A DNA stretch of 64,000 bases from Achromobacter animicus (GTDB lineage Bacteria > Pseudomonadota > Gammaproteobacteria > Burkholderiales > Burkholderiaceae_B), in contig NZ_CADIJM010000005.1 in NCBI RefSeq assembly GCF_902859585.1, forward strand, positions 124,001 to 188,000. Direction: 5' to 3'. A program made the translations under genes and the position numbers. Shown piece after piece: positions 18,084-25,929 of this stretch. Below the pieces are notes generated by a model. It saw only the letters and a list, made by a program, of their open reading frames with translations. It ran no database searches and was not told the DNA's origin. The first letter of the stretch is position 1; each line of letters starts with the position of its first letter.

Positions 18084-19076
18084 TCATGACTTCCTGGCTT
18101 CGTTGCGCGCGGGCTTGTGCGCGCCCCTTCCGGGCATCACCCAGCTTGCGCCCACCGACGCCAGCAGGATCACGCCCACCACCCCAAGCGACCAGTGCAC
18201 CGGCACGTGGACCCATTGTTCGGCAAGCATCTTGCCGCCGATGATGACCAGCACCGACGCAAGGCCGTACTTGAGATAGTGAAACCGCGCCACCATGTCC
18301 GCCAGCAGGAAATACAGCGCCCGCAGGCCCATGATGGCAAAAATGTTGGATGTGAAGACGATGAACGGATCGGTCGTCACGGCAAAGATGGCGGGGATGC
18401 TGTCCACGGCAAACACCACGTCCGTCGCTTCGATGACAATCAGCACCACGAACATCGGCGTCGCGTAGCGCAACCCGTCGATGCGCACGAAGAACGACTG
18501 GCCGTGATAGTCCTTGGTGATCCGCATGGTGGACCGCAGAAAGCGCACCAGCGGATTGCGGGCGATGTCCGGCTGTCGGCCGGCGGTGAACAGCATCTTC
18601 AAGCCCGTGAAGATCAGGAAGGCGCCCAGCACATAGAACAGCCACACGAACTGGGACAGCAGCCACACGCCGGCCAGGATCATGCTGATCCGCATGACGA
18701 TGGCGCCCAGCACGCCGTAGAGCAGCACGCGCCGCTGCAGTTCCAGCGGCACGGCGAAGTACGTGAAGATCAGCGAGAACACGAACATGTTGTCCACGGA
18801 CAGGGACAGTTCGATGAGGTAGCCGGTGTAAAACTCCAGCGCCTTCTGATGTGCGACCGCCCGGCCCAGGGTGGCGTCCAGATACCACCACATCAGGCCC
18901 CCGAACAGCGTGGCCAGCGTCATCCACGCGCCCACCCAGCAGAGCGCCTCGCGCGAGGATACGCGGTGGGCGCGGCGTCCGCCGAACGCATAGAGGTCCA
19001 GCGCCAGCACGATCAGCACGAATCCCACGAACCCCGCCCACATCGGCAGCGTGGCAAAGGTTTCGACCCGGTTCAT
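18084..19076 (-). CDS. TerC/Alx-family membrane protein
   Basis: A 330-residue polytopic inner-membrane protein with about nine helices. TerC-family hallmarks are ELSLSVDNMFVFSLIF and VIEATDVVFAVDSIPAIFAVTTDPFIVFTSN (split here across two conserved acidic helices). The family includes E. coli Alx and is linked to manganese homeostasis, alkaline response or tellurite resistance. The ATG at 19076 follows GGAAGGAGG; an upstream in-frame ATG adds 22 atypical residues. I looked for a yybP-ykoY manganese riboswitch in the 148-bp leader and did not see its consensus. Divergent from nhaR, convergent in function with uspA. Confidence 0.92.
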   Translation of the reverse strand: MNRVETFATLPMWAGFVGFVLIVLALDLYAFGGRRAHRVSSREALCWVGAWMTLATLFGGLMWWYLDATLGRAVAHQKALEFYTGYLIELSLSVDNMFVFSLIFTYFAVPLELQRRVLLYGVLGAIVMRISMILAGVWLLSQFVWLFYVLGAFLIFTGLKMLFTAGRQPDIARNPLVRFLRSTMRITKDYHGQSFFVRIDGLRYATPMFVVLIVIEATDVVFAVDSIPAIFAVTTDPFIVFTSNIFAIMGLRALYFLLADMVARFHYLKYGLASVLVIIGGKMLAEQWVHVPVHWSLGVVGVILLASVGASWVMPGRGAHKPARNEARKS

Positions 19077-19189
19077 GAGAGGCGCCTCCTTCCATCGCGC
19101 CGCGTGCGCCGCGCAATGGGAAAACAGGTACTGCAATCGCACGAGGCCAGTCTAGTGCGGGGCGATTCCTCCAACAATCCGCATTATGA

Positions 19190-19203
19190 TGACCCAATAG
19201 TCA
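19190..19203. promoter_or_regulatory. Inverted repeat, candidate NhaR operator
   Basis: TGAC-N6-GTCA is found in the 148-bp region between divergent terC and nhaR, 21 bp before the nhaR start, beside an AT-rich stretch. LysR-type regulators usually bind such dyads in divergent promoters. This assignment is by position only. Confidence 0.35.
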
Positions 19204-19224
19204 GATTTTTTGGATTGATCAGCC

Positions 19225-20133
19225 ATGGTCACTCTCAACTACAAGCATCTGCGCTATTTCTGGACGGTCGCGAAGGCGGGCAGCATCGCCCGCGCGGCAC
19301 AGCAGCTTCAGCGCACGCCGCAATCGATCAGCGGCCAGATCCAGGAGCTGGAATCCACACTCGGCACGGAACTGTTCCGGCGGGCGGGGCGCGGTCTGGA
19401 ACTGACCGATGTCGGCCGCCATGCGCTGCTGTATGCGGATCGCATTTTCACGATGGGCGACGAACTGCTGGACGACCTGCGCGAGCGTCCGGCGCGGCGT
19501 GCGCTGGAATTCAAGGTGGGGGTGGCGGAGGGCATGCCGAAGGCGATGGTGTACCGGATGATCGAGCCGGCATTGCATCTGGACCAGGACGTGCGGCTGA
19601 TCTGCCGCGAAGGGCGGTTGCCGTTTCTGCTGGCGGATCTGGCGGTGCATCGCTTCGATATGGTGATCGCGGATCGGCCGATGCCGAACAATCTGAATGT
19701 GCGGGGGTTCAGCCATCTGCTGGGGGAATGCGGACTGACGTTCTTTGGATCGCCGCCGTTGCTGGACAGCCTGACGGGGACGTTTCCGGCGCTGCTGGAC
19801 CAGGCGCCCTTCCTCTTGCCGGGCGAGGACGCCGCGATCCGGCCGCGGCTGTTGCAATGGTTCGATGAGCATGACATCCGGCCGCGCATCGTGGGCGAAT
19901 TCGACGATAGTGCGCTGATGAATTCTTTCGGGCAGACGGGAACGGGGCTGTTTGTTGCGCCGACGGCGACGGCGGCCTATCTATGCAAGCAGTATCGGGT
20001 GCGCGTGATCGGGCACGCGGCGGACGTGAAGGAGCAGTTTTACGCGATCACGACCGACCAGCGGTTGGAGCATCCGGCAGTGGTGGCGTTGAGCCGTGCG
20101 GCGCGGGAGGATATTTTTGGGACGGTGAAGTGA
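19225..20133 (+). CDS. nhaR: LysR-family regulator NhaR
   Basis: A 302-residue LysR-type regulator. The N-terminal helix-turn-helix (LNYKHLRYFWTVAKAGSIAR, then AAQQLQRTPQSISGQIQELE) matches the NhaR subgroup, which in E. coli activates the nhaA Na+/H+ antiporter and senses sodium. The effector-binding domain spans ~95-295. It is divergent from terC/uspA with a short shared regulatory region, the classic arrangement for autoregulation plus control of the divergent operon. There is no nhaA here, so the target may instead be terC-uspA. Confidence 0.85.
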   Translation: MVTLNYKHLRYFWTVAKAGSIARAAQQLQRTPQSISGQIQELESTLGTELFRRAGRGLELTDVGRHALLYADRIFTMGDELLDDLRERPARRALEFKVGVAEGMPKAMVYRMIEPALHLDQDVRLICREGRLPFLLADLAVHRFDMVIADRPMPNNLNVRGFSHLLGECGLTFFGSPPLLDSLTGTFPALLDQAPFLLPGEDAAIRPRLLQWFDEHDIRPRIVGEFDDSALMNSFGQTGTGLFVAPTATAAYLCKQYRVRVIGHAADVKEQFYAITTDQRLEHPAVVALSRAAREDIFGTVK

Positions 20134-20151
20134 CGGCGGCGCGCGAAGGCT

Positions 20152-20171
20152 GGCGCACCGCTGTGTGCGCC
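20152..20171. terminator. Hairpin between convergent nhaR and DUF2501 genes
   Basis: A 7-bp perfect stem (GGCGCAC/GTGCGCC) with a 6-nt loop occupies the 41-bp gap between two converging stops. It could end both transcripts; there is no T-run. Confidence 0.4.
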
Positions 20172-20174
20172 TGA

Positions 20175-20654
20175 TTACAGGAACGACTTCGCGTGTTTGA
20201 GGACCTGATCGCAGGCCTTGCGGGTGAGTTCCTCTTTCAGTCCGCCGCCGCTCAGGTCGACCGATTTGCCGTCGCTGCCGTTTAGCAGGCCTTGCAGGCC
20301 GGCTAGGTATCCGGAATCCGATTTGGCTTTCTGCGTTGAGCCGGCGCCGATCTTGCCCATCAGTTTTTCTTTCAGAGCCTGGGCATCGCCGCCGGCCAGG
20401 TAGTTGTTTTTCATGCAGAACTCGAGCACGCCGGCTGCGTTGCCGGCTGAGGCGGGGGTGAGCGAAGAGAGCGGCAGGCTGTTGCCTAGGCCTTGCAGGA
20501 TGCCGCCTTGGGTTGTACCGCCCTGGGTTGAGCTGCCTTGGCTCTCCATCTGTCCCTTTACGGCATCGAGCCACTGGGCGCTGGCGGCGCCTGCGTAGCA
20601 CTGCGCCGCGATGAGGGCGGCGGCGACGGCTAGGTGGCGGAAAGGGATCTTCAT
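20175..20654 (-). CDS. DUF2501 family secreted protein (YjjA-like)
   Basis: A 159-residue protein with a clear Sec signal peptide ending GAASA-Q. The mature protein has a Gln/Gly/Ser-rich low-complexity stretch, then the conserved core with CMKNNYLAGGDAQALKEKL and a second Cys near the C-terminus (KACDQVLKHAKSFL), typical of DUF2501. The two cysteines may form a periplasmic disulfide. The function of this family is unknown. It is transcribed alone, away from the 647-bp region upstream. Confidence 0.88.
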   Translation of the reverse strand: MKIPFRHLAVAAALIAAQCYAGAASAQWLDAVKGQMESQGSSTQGGTTQGGILQGLGNSLPLSSLTPASAGNAAGVLEFCMKNNYLAGGDAQALKEKLMGKIGAGSTQKAKSDSGYLAGLQGLLNGSDGKSVDLSGGGLKEELTRKACDQVLKHAKSFL

Positions 20655-20913
20655 GACTTGCTCCTGGTGCGGTGGTGAGTGCGGCCATCGTAGCGGCGCG
20701 TTGAAGCGGATCGGCGTGCGGGCGGGGCGGGTAATGCGACAAATGATGTGCTTGGGGATACCGTGCGCCGTGGGGCCGTAGCAATTGCATTCGTAACGTC
20801 ACGGGTTTGATACCGGTGTGATGGGTGAGGATGTTGAACGTCGGACGGGCGTGGGGGCTTCGCGGTGGGTGATCTGGCTGCCACGTAGATCTTCGTAGGT
20901 CGCCCGACGCCGC

Positions 20914-21054
20914 GGTCACCGGGGAGGCGATCGCCCACGATTGCGGTCCGGAGCCTTCGCTCCGGACTCCCCCGTCGTCATCGTCGTTGTCGCCTCCGGC
21001 GACTGCCTTCCGATTCCCTCGGGCGCATCGACGGCGCTCGCCTCCCCGGTGACC
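20914..21054. repeat. Inverted repeat pair, 22 bp arms
   Basis: The arm at 20914-20935 and its reverse complement at 21033-21054 match at 21 of 22 positions, about 97 bp apart. Similarity continues outward with changes that would be G-U pairs if the minus strand were transcribed. This may be a mobile REP-like element or a structured RNA. Confidence 0.7.
20946..20967. repeat. Perfect hairpin, 9-bp stem
   Basis: GTCCGGAGC and GCTCCGGAC flank a CTTC tetraloop. It sits inside the larger inverted repeat pair and could be the terminal hairpin of one folded element. Confidence 0.7.
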
Positions 21055-21129
21055 ACGACGCCGTGCTGCCAGGGTCTTTGGTATGGGCGCTACAAGACCT
21101 GTGTTCAGGGCAGGAAATCTGCGGGGCCG

Positions 21130-21163
21130 CCGGGTTGCTGCCGCCCGGGCGGCGGCAACCCGG
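21130..21163. repeat. 34-bp near-perfect palindrome
   Basis: Two 17-bp half-sites meet without a spacer; the one mismatch would be a G-U pair in plus-strand RNA. It lies about 140 bp upstream of the alpha/beta hydrolase gene. It could be an operator, a cruciform-forming site or a terminator-like structure. Confidence 0.7.
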
Positions 21164-21301
21164 CATCGGGTTCGTGGGGCGTCGTGGCGGTGTGCGCTGC
21201 GCGTCTACGCTACTATTTCGCACTGTCCCCGGGGAGGCGGCTGGCGTGCCGCCAGCGCATTCAAGAGGCTTCCCGTGCCATCTATTTCGTGAGAACCCGA
21301 G

Positions 21302-22099
21302 ATGTCGTCCGTCGAATTCCAAGATGTCTTCGTCCCCGCCGCCGGCGGCCAGCTGTTTGTGCGGCGCTGGACGCCCGCCGCCTCTGCCCCCTCCGGCGAG
21401 CGCGGCGTGCCGATCGTGCTGATGCACGACTCTCTGGGATGCGTGGAGTTGTGGCGCGACTTTCCGGAGCGGTTGGCGGGCGCAACGGGCCGCGAGGTCA
21501 TTGCCTACGACCGGCTGGGGTTCGGCCGGTCCGATCCGTACAAGGGCACGCTGGGCGTGGACTTTGTGGTGCGCGAGGCTATCGAGGGATTTCGCGCCGT
21601 GCGCGAGGCGCTTGAACTGGAAGAGTTCGCGGCGTTCGGGCACAGCGTGGGCGGGGGGATGGCGATTGCCAGCGCTGCGGCTTATCCGCAGTCTTGCCGC
21701 GCGCTGATTACCGAGTCGGCGCAGGTTTATGCCGAGGAACGCACGTTGGAAGGGATCCGCCAGGCGCGGGAGTCTTTCGCGCAGCCGGGACAGCTGGACC
21801 GCCTGAAGAAGTATCACGGCGAGAAGGCGGCCTGGGTGCTGAGCGCGTGGATCGACACGTGGCTGTCGCCGGACTTCGCGGACTGGACGCTGGACCCGCA
21901 GTTGGCGCAGGTGAAGTGTCCGGCGCTGGCGCTGCACGGCGACAACGATGAATACGGGTCCACGGTGCACGCCGAGCGCATTGCGCAATTGGCGGGCGCG
22001 CGGCCGGTTATCTTCGAGAACTGCGGCCATGTGCCGCACCGGGAGATGCCCGAGCAGGTGCTTGCGACGGTGTCTGACTGGCTGCCGCGCGCCGGCTGA
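21302..22099 (+). CDS. Alpha/beta hydrolase
   Basis: A 265-residue cytosolic alpha/beta hydrolase. Visible are the oxyanion region LMHDSLGCVELW, DRLGFGRSDP, the nucleophile elbow GHSVGGG, a late acid in LHGDNDEYG and the catalytic His in ENCGHVPHREMPEQV. Length is typical of the superfamily. The substrate cannot be inferred. It is read from the repeat-rich intergenic region and converges with the next hydrolase gene 38 bp away. Confidence 0.9.
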   Translation: MSSVEFQDVFVPAAGGQLFVRRWTPAASAPSGERGVPIVLMHDSLGCVELWRDFPERLAGATGREVIAYDRLGFGRSDPYKGTLGVDFVVREAIEGFRAVREALELEEFAAFGHSVGGGMAIASAAAYPQSCRALITESAQVYAEERTLEGIRQARESFAQPGQLDRLKKYHGEKAAWVLSAWIDTWLSPDFADWTLDPQLAQVKCPALALHGDNDEYGSTVHAERIAQLAGARPVIFENCGHVPHREMPEQVLATVSDWLPRAG

Positions 22100-22137
22100 G
22101 CGGCGCGCGTGGTGTCGCGGTGTGACGCGTTTCTGCG

Positions 22138-23175
22138 CTACAGGCGCGTGACGCGTAGCACGGCGTCGGCAAACGCCTTGGGCGCCTCTTGCGGCAGGTT
22201 GTGGCCGATGCCGGTGCCCACGTCGATGTGCTGGTATTTGCCGGTGAACTGGCCGGCGTAGGCGGCGGGTGGCGGATGCGGGGCGCCGTTGGCGTCGCCT
22301 TCCATGGTGATGGACGGAATGCCGATCTTGGGCAGTTGCGCCAGGCGCGTCTCGAGCGCGTCGTATTGCGCTTCGCCCTGCGCCAGCCCCAGACGCCAGC
22401 GGTAGTTGTGCACGACGATCTCGACGTGGTCGGGGTTGTTGAAGGCGCGTGCGGATCGCGCAAACGTTGCGTCGTCAAAGCGCCATTGGGGCGAGGCCAG
22501 TTGCCAGATCAGCTTGTTGAAGCTGTCGACGTTGGCGGCGTAGCCGGCGGCGCCGCGCTCAGTGGCGAAGTAGAACTGGTACCACCATTGCAGCTCGGCC
22601 TGCGGCGGCAGCGGTTTGCGGTTGCCTTCCTGGCTGCCGATGAGGTAACCGCTGACGGACACCAGCGCTTCGCAGCGTTCGGGCCACAGCGCGGCCATGA
22701 TGCAGGCGGTGCGCGCGCCCCAGTCGAAGCCGGCGACGACGGCCTTTCGGATCTTCAGAGCGTCCATCAACGCAATCATGTCGACGGCGACGACAGCCTG
22801 TTCGCCGTTGCGCGGGGTGTCGGGCGACACGATCCGGGTGGTGCCGTAGCCGCGCAGATGGGGCACGATGACGCGGTAACCGGCGGCGGTCAGGCGCGGC
22901 ACGACGTCGATGAAGCTGTGGATGTCATAGGGCCAGCCGTGCAGCAGGATGGCGACGGGGCCGTCGGCGGGGCCGGCGTCCACGTAGCCCACGTCGAGCG
23001 TGCCGGCGCGGATCTGCCGGATGTTGTTGAACGTGGGGACGAGGCCTTGCGGAGCCTGCGCCACGGACTTGGCGATCGCGTTGCCGCCGAGCGCGAGGCC
23101 CAGCAGGCTGGCGCCCGCCAGCGATGAAGTGGTACCCAGCAGGCGGCGCCGCTGGACGTTTACCGGTTCCGACAT
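22138..23175 (-). CDS. Exported epoxide-hydrolase-like alpha/beta hydrolase
   Basis: A 345-residue alpha/beta hydrolase with a twin-arginine-like leader (QRRRLLGTTSSLAGASLLG), so likely folded before export to the periplasm. The nucleophile is Asp in GFDWGARTA rather than Ser, and the oxyanion motif is LLHGWPYD; this set is characteristic of epoxide hydrolases and haloalkane dehalogenases. The closing His is in GTGIGHNLPQEAP. The ATG at 23175 is chosen because it begins the leader; longer readings enter intergenic DNA. It diverges from the ceramidase-like gene across 220 bp. The substrate is unknown. Confidence 0.87.
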   Translation of the reverse strand: MSEPVNVQRRRLLGTTSSLAGASLLGLALGGNAIAKSVAQAPQGLVPTFNNIRQIRAGTLDVGYVDAGPADGPVAILLHGWPYDIHSFIDVVPRLTAAGYRVIVPHLRGYGTTRIVSPDTPRNGEQAVVAVDMIALMDALKIRKAVVAGFDWGARTACIMAALWPERCEALVSVSGYLIGSQEGNRKPLPPQAELQWWYQFYFATERGAAGYAANVDSFNKLIWQLASPQWRFDDATFARSARAFNNPDHVEIVVHNYRWRLGLAQGEAQYDALETRLAQLPKIGIPSITMEGDANGAPHPPPAAYAGQFTGKYQHIDVGTGIGHNLPQEAPKAFADAVLRVTRL

Positions 23176-23395
23176 GGTGATGCTCCAGAAAGTCGTGTTG
23201 AAGGGGACATGACTGCTGGACGTCACTGTGGCGCAGGCCGCCGGGCGTTGGGTGTCGGCATGTACGCGCCGCGCGGGCGGATACACAAGGACATAAAAAA
23301 GCCGAAGGACGGGCCCTGGAAGGGCTGGAGGCGGCCGGGCGGCACCTTTACTATCACTGCTAGCCGGCACACCCGCCTGCCGGGGATGAATCCGC

Positions 23396-24208
23396 ATGAG
23401 CACCCGATCTGCTGCAACGATGTCCTCCCCCCGCTCGCGCCGCGTGCTGCCGTGGACGGTGGTGATCCTGGTGGCGCTGGGCCTGGTGCTCTATGGGCCG
23501 ATTCCGCAGCTCGAGCACTATCACGACTTTGCGGACAAGCGCTCGTGGCTGGGCATTCCCAACGCGGGCGATGTGCTGTCCAACCTGGGCTTTGCGGTGG
23601 TCGGGTGGTACGGCCTGGCGCTGGTGCTGCACTCGCGCCGGCACCCTTCGCTGGATGCGATCCGGCCTGGCTACACGGTGTTTTTCCTTGCGCTCTTGCT
23701 GACCGCGTTCGGGTCCGGCTGGTATCACCTGGTGCCGGACAACGCGCGCCTGATCTGGGACCGCCTGCCCATTGCGCTGCTGTGCGCCGGCATCCTGTCC
23801 GCCGTGTGGCGCGAAACCGTGGGCGACGGCCGCTGGGTCGATGTGCTGTGGACCGCGCTGGCGGTGGGCAGCGTGGCGTGGTGGTGGTACACCGATCACA
23901 CGTCGACGGGCGATCTGCGTCCTTACCTCTTTGTGCAGTTCATGCCGCTGGTGCTGGTGCCGCTGCTGCAATGGCGCAACGGCACACCCATGCGGGAACG
24001 GCTGTATTTTGGCGCGGCGATCGGGTTCTACGTGCTGGCCAAGGCTGCCGAGCTGCTCGATCATCAGATCTACGACACCTTTGCGTTCCTCAGCGGGCAC
24101 ACGCTCAAGCATCTGTTTTCTATGGTGGCGGGGCTGATGGTGACGCTGAACTTCGCGCATCGCAAGCGCGAGGCGGATGCAACCGTCCGCCCGTACCCGC
24201 CGGCCTGA
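23396..24208 (+). CDS. Alkaline-ceramidase-like seven-helix membrane protein
   Basis: A 270-residue integral membrane protein with about seven hydrophobic helices. Conserved features of the CREST/alkaline phytoceramidase group are visible: GSGWYHLVPDNARLIWDRLP (Ser, His and Asp) and the C-terminal SGHTLKHLFS with two His for the zinc site. Family members are amide hydrolases of sphingolipids or related lipids; bacterial members are mostly uncharacterised. It converges with the transglycosylase gene with only 4 bp between stops. Confidence 0.75.
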   Translation: MSTRSAATMSSPRSRRVLPWTVVILVALGLVLYGPIPQLEHYHDFADKRSWLGIPNAGDVLSNLGFAVVGWYGLALVLHSRRHPSLDAIRPGYTVFFLALLLTAFGSGWYHLVPDNARLIWDRLPIALLCAGILSAVWRETVGDGRWVDVLWTALAVGSVAWWWYTDHTSTGDLRPYLFVQFMPLVLVPLLQWRNGTPMRERLYFGAAIGFYVLAKAAELLDHQIYDTFAFLSGHTLKHLFSMVAGLMVTLNFAHRKREADATVRPYPPA

Positions 24209-24212
24209 ACCG

Positions 24213-24977
24213 TTAGCGCTTGCGCGGCGGCACCACCATGAAGCCTGCCTCGAACTGCCTGACCGCTTTCTGATCGCCCTGGATCGTCCACATGGAAGGG
24301 GTCATGCCGGTGTTGTCGGCCAGCACCGCGCGGGGCTGCTGCACTTGCGGCGTGGTCGACGCCCCCGGCTGATACGCCGCCATGATCCGGCTGACGTAGT
24401 TGCGCGTCTCTTCAAAATTCGGGATCCGGTTGCCGGCGCGCTGCACGGCGCCTTCGCCTGCGTTGTAGGCGGCCAGCGCCAGCTCCAGATTGCCGTCGTA
24501 GCGGTCGAGCAGGGCGCGCAGGTAGCGGCTGCCGGCATCGACGTTCAGGTCCAGCTTGCGAAGATTGGCCTGCAGCGCGTCGTCCGTGCCGGGCACGCCG
24601 TACTGGCTGCCGGTGGCGGGCATCAGCTGCATCAGGCCGACGGCGCCTTTGGGCGACACCGCAAGCGTATTGAAGCCCGACTCCGCCTGCGCCACGGCAT
24701 GCAGCAGGGCGTAATCCAGCCCGTGCCGCTGCGCGGCCTGTTCCAGCGCCTTGCGGACTTCCGGACTGGGTTCGGCCGCGCGGCGCGCGCCGCGGCTGCC
24801 CGCGGACATGTCGCGGAACAGCAGCCGGTAGCTGTCGTCCAGCGCGGTGGGCGCGAAGTGCGCCATGCCTTGCGCGTCAAACGACACGTAGACGTCGGCG
24901 GCAAGACTTGCGGTGGCGGACAGCGACAACAAGGCCGCGCCCAGACAGCGGCGGCTTCGCAACAGAAATGCGGTCAT
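24213..24977 (-). CDS. Lytic transglycosylase (SLT domain)
   Basis: A 254-residue secreted peptidoglycan lytic transglycosylase. The N-terminal signal peptide ends near SLAADVY. The SLT domain contains catalytic Glu99 in AVAQAESGFNTLA, then GAVGLMQLMPATG and AAYNAGEGAV, the three family signatures. Such small single-domain enzymes often accompany trans-envelope machines; here the gene is divergent from a two-component system and only 2.6 kb from the Tad pilus cluster, so helping that pilus cross the wall is plausible. A Fur-box-like sequence lies about 70 bp upstream of its start. Confidence 0.92.
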   Translation of the reverse strand: MTAFLLRSRRCLGAALLSLSATASLAADVYVSFDAQGMAHFAPTALDDSYRLLFRDMSAGSRGARRAAEPSPEVRKALEQAAQRHGLDYALLHAVAQAESGFNTLAVSPKGAVGLMQLMPATGSQYGVPGTDDALQANLRKLDLNVDAGSRYLRALLDRYDGNLELALAAYNAGEGAVQRAGNRIPNFEETRNYVSRIMAAYQPGASTTPQVQQPRAVLADNTGMTPSMWTIQGDQKAVRQFEAGFMVVPPRKR

Positions 24978-25048
24978 GGCAGCAGGAATCAGCCACGGCG
25001 CGCTTCAGCCGCCAGGGCATCGGATCAACAGAACGAAGCGAATTCTAC

Positions 25049-25067
25049 AAGAATAACAATCATTCTT
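25049..25067. promoter_or_regulatory. Candidate Fur box between transglycosylase and two-component genes
   Basis: The 19 bases match 13 of 19 positions of the E. coli Fur consensus, including the uninterrupted half AATCATT. It lies in an unusually AT-rich stretch between divergent genes, so it could control either or both. Confidence 0.5.
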
Positions 25068-25256
25068 ATTTACAATAAGATTAAATCTTGTTAACTTTTA
25101 GCCCGTTGCTGTTGCGATATGAATCGTGATCCCATAAGCGCCTGGCTCGAAGGCGCAAGCCTCACGGCTTACCGGGATGAATTTCTGATGCGTGCGGCAT
25201 GAGAAGTTCGGCGACAAACGCTGGCGGAATGAAGGCACACGCGAGCGAGGAAATTC

Positions 25257-25925
25257 ATGCGGATACTGTTAATCGAGGACGACAGCAAAGTGAGCTATTG
25301 GCTGGCCAGCAAGTTCCAGGCTAGCGGCCACCAATGCGTGCCCGTCGACTCGGGCGAACAGGCGCTGATCGCCCTGGACCGCCAGGTGTTCGACATTGCC
25401 GTCCTGGACCGCATGCTGCCGGGCATCGACGGCATCGAGGTGCTGCGCCGCCTGCAAGGCCGTCCGCACCCGCCCGTCATCATCCTGTCAGCCGTCGACC
25501 AGGCCTCGGATCGCGTCGAGGGGCTGCGCGCCGGCGCGCAGGACCACATCGGCAAGCCCTTCGACTTTCTTGAACTGATGGTGCGCATGGAGCTGCTGGT
25601 GCAGCGGCACGACGCCACGCCGCCCAACACCGCGCGTCTGTGCGTGCAGGATCTGCAGATCGACCTGCTGCGCCGCAAGGTCACGCGGTCCGGCCGCGAC
25701 ATCAGCCTGACCGACAAGGAATTTCTGCTGCTGCGCACGCTGGCCGAACACGCCGGGCAGACCGTGCCGCGCGGCATGCTGCTGGAGAAGGTATGGGGTC
25801 TGCAGTTCGATCCGCAGACCAACCTGATCGACGTACACGTCTCCAAGCTGCGCTCGAAGATCGACAAGGATTTCGCGCAGCCTTTGCTCAAGACCGTGCG
25901 GGCCATGGGATACGTGCTGAGCTGA
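25257..25925 (+). CDS. OmpR-family response regulator
   Basis: A 222-residue response regulator: receiver domain at ~1-115 with acidic pair (LLIEDDS), phospho-acceptor Asp51 in VLDRMLPG and the conserved Lys in GKPFD, then a winged-helix DNA-binding domain at ~125-222 (LTDKEFLLLRTLAEHAGQ, VHVSKLRSKID). It is followed after 4 bp by its cognate sensor kinase gene. The pair lies directly upstream of flp and the Tad genes on the same strand, so control of pilus genes is likely by position. Confidence 0.95.
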   Translation: MRILLIEDDSKVSYWLASKFQASGHQCVPVDSGEQALIALDRQVFDIAVLDRMLPGIDGIEVLRRLQGRPHPPVIILSAVDQASDRVEGLRAGAQDHIGKPFDFLELMVRMELLVQRHDATPPNTARLCVQDLQIDLLRRKVTRSGRDISLTDKEFLLLRTLAEHAGQTVPRGMLLEKVWGLQFDPQTNLIDVHVSKLRSKIDKDFAQPLLKTVRAMGYVLS

Positions 25926-25929
25926 TCCG

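Larger units (their letters stand above)
20655..21301. other. 647-bp intergenic region rich in inverted repeats
   Basis: No credible gene is seen between the DUF2501 gene (minus) and the alpha/beta hydrolase gene (plus). Reading frames present are short and lack sensible composition. The region holds a 22-bp inverted repeat pair (20914-20935 and 21033-21054), a 9-bp-stem hairpin between those arms, and a 34-bp near-perfect palindrome (21130-21163). A further small hairpin lies near 21240. Promoters for both flanking genes should also be here, but no canonical pair stands out. Confidence 0.6.

Noticed and set aside
19077-19224. yybP-ykoY manganese riboswitch upstream of terC
   Set aside because: The leader is short and lacks the conserved riboswitch motifs.
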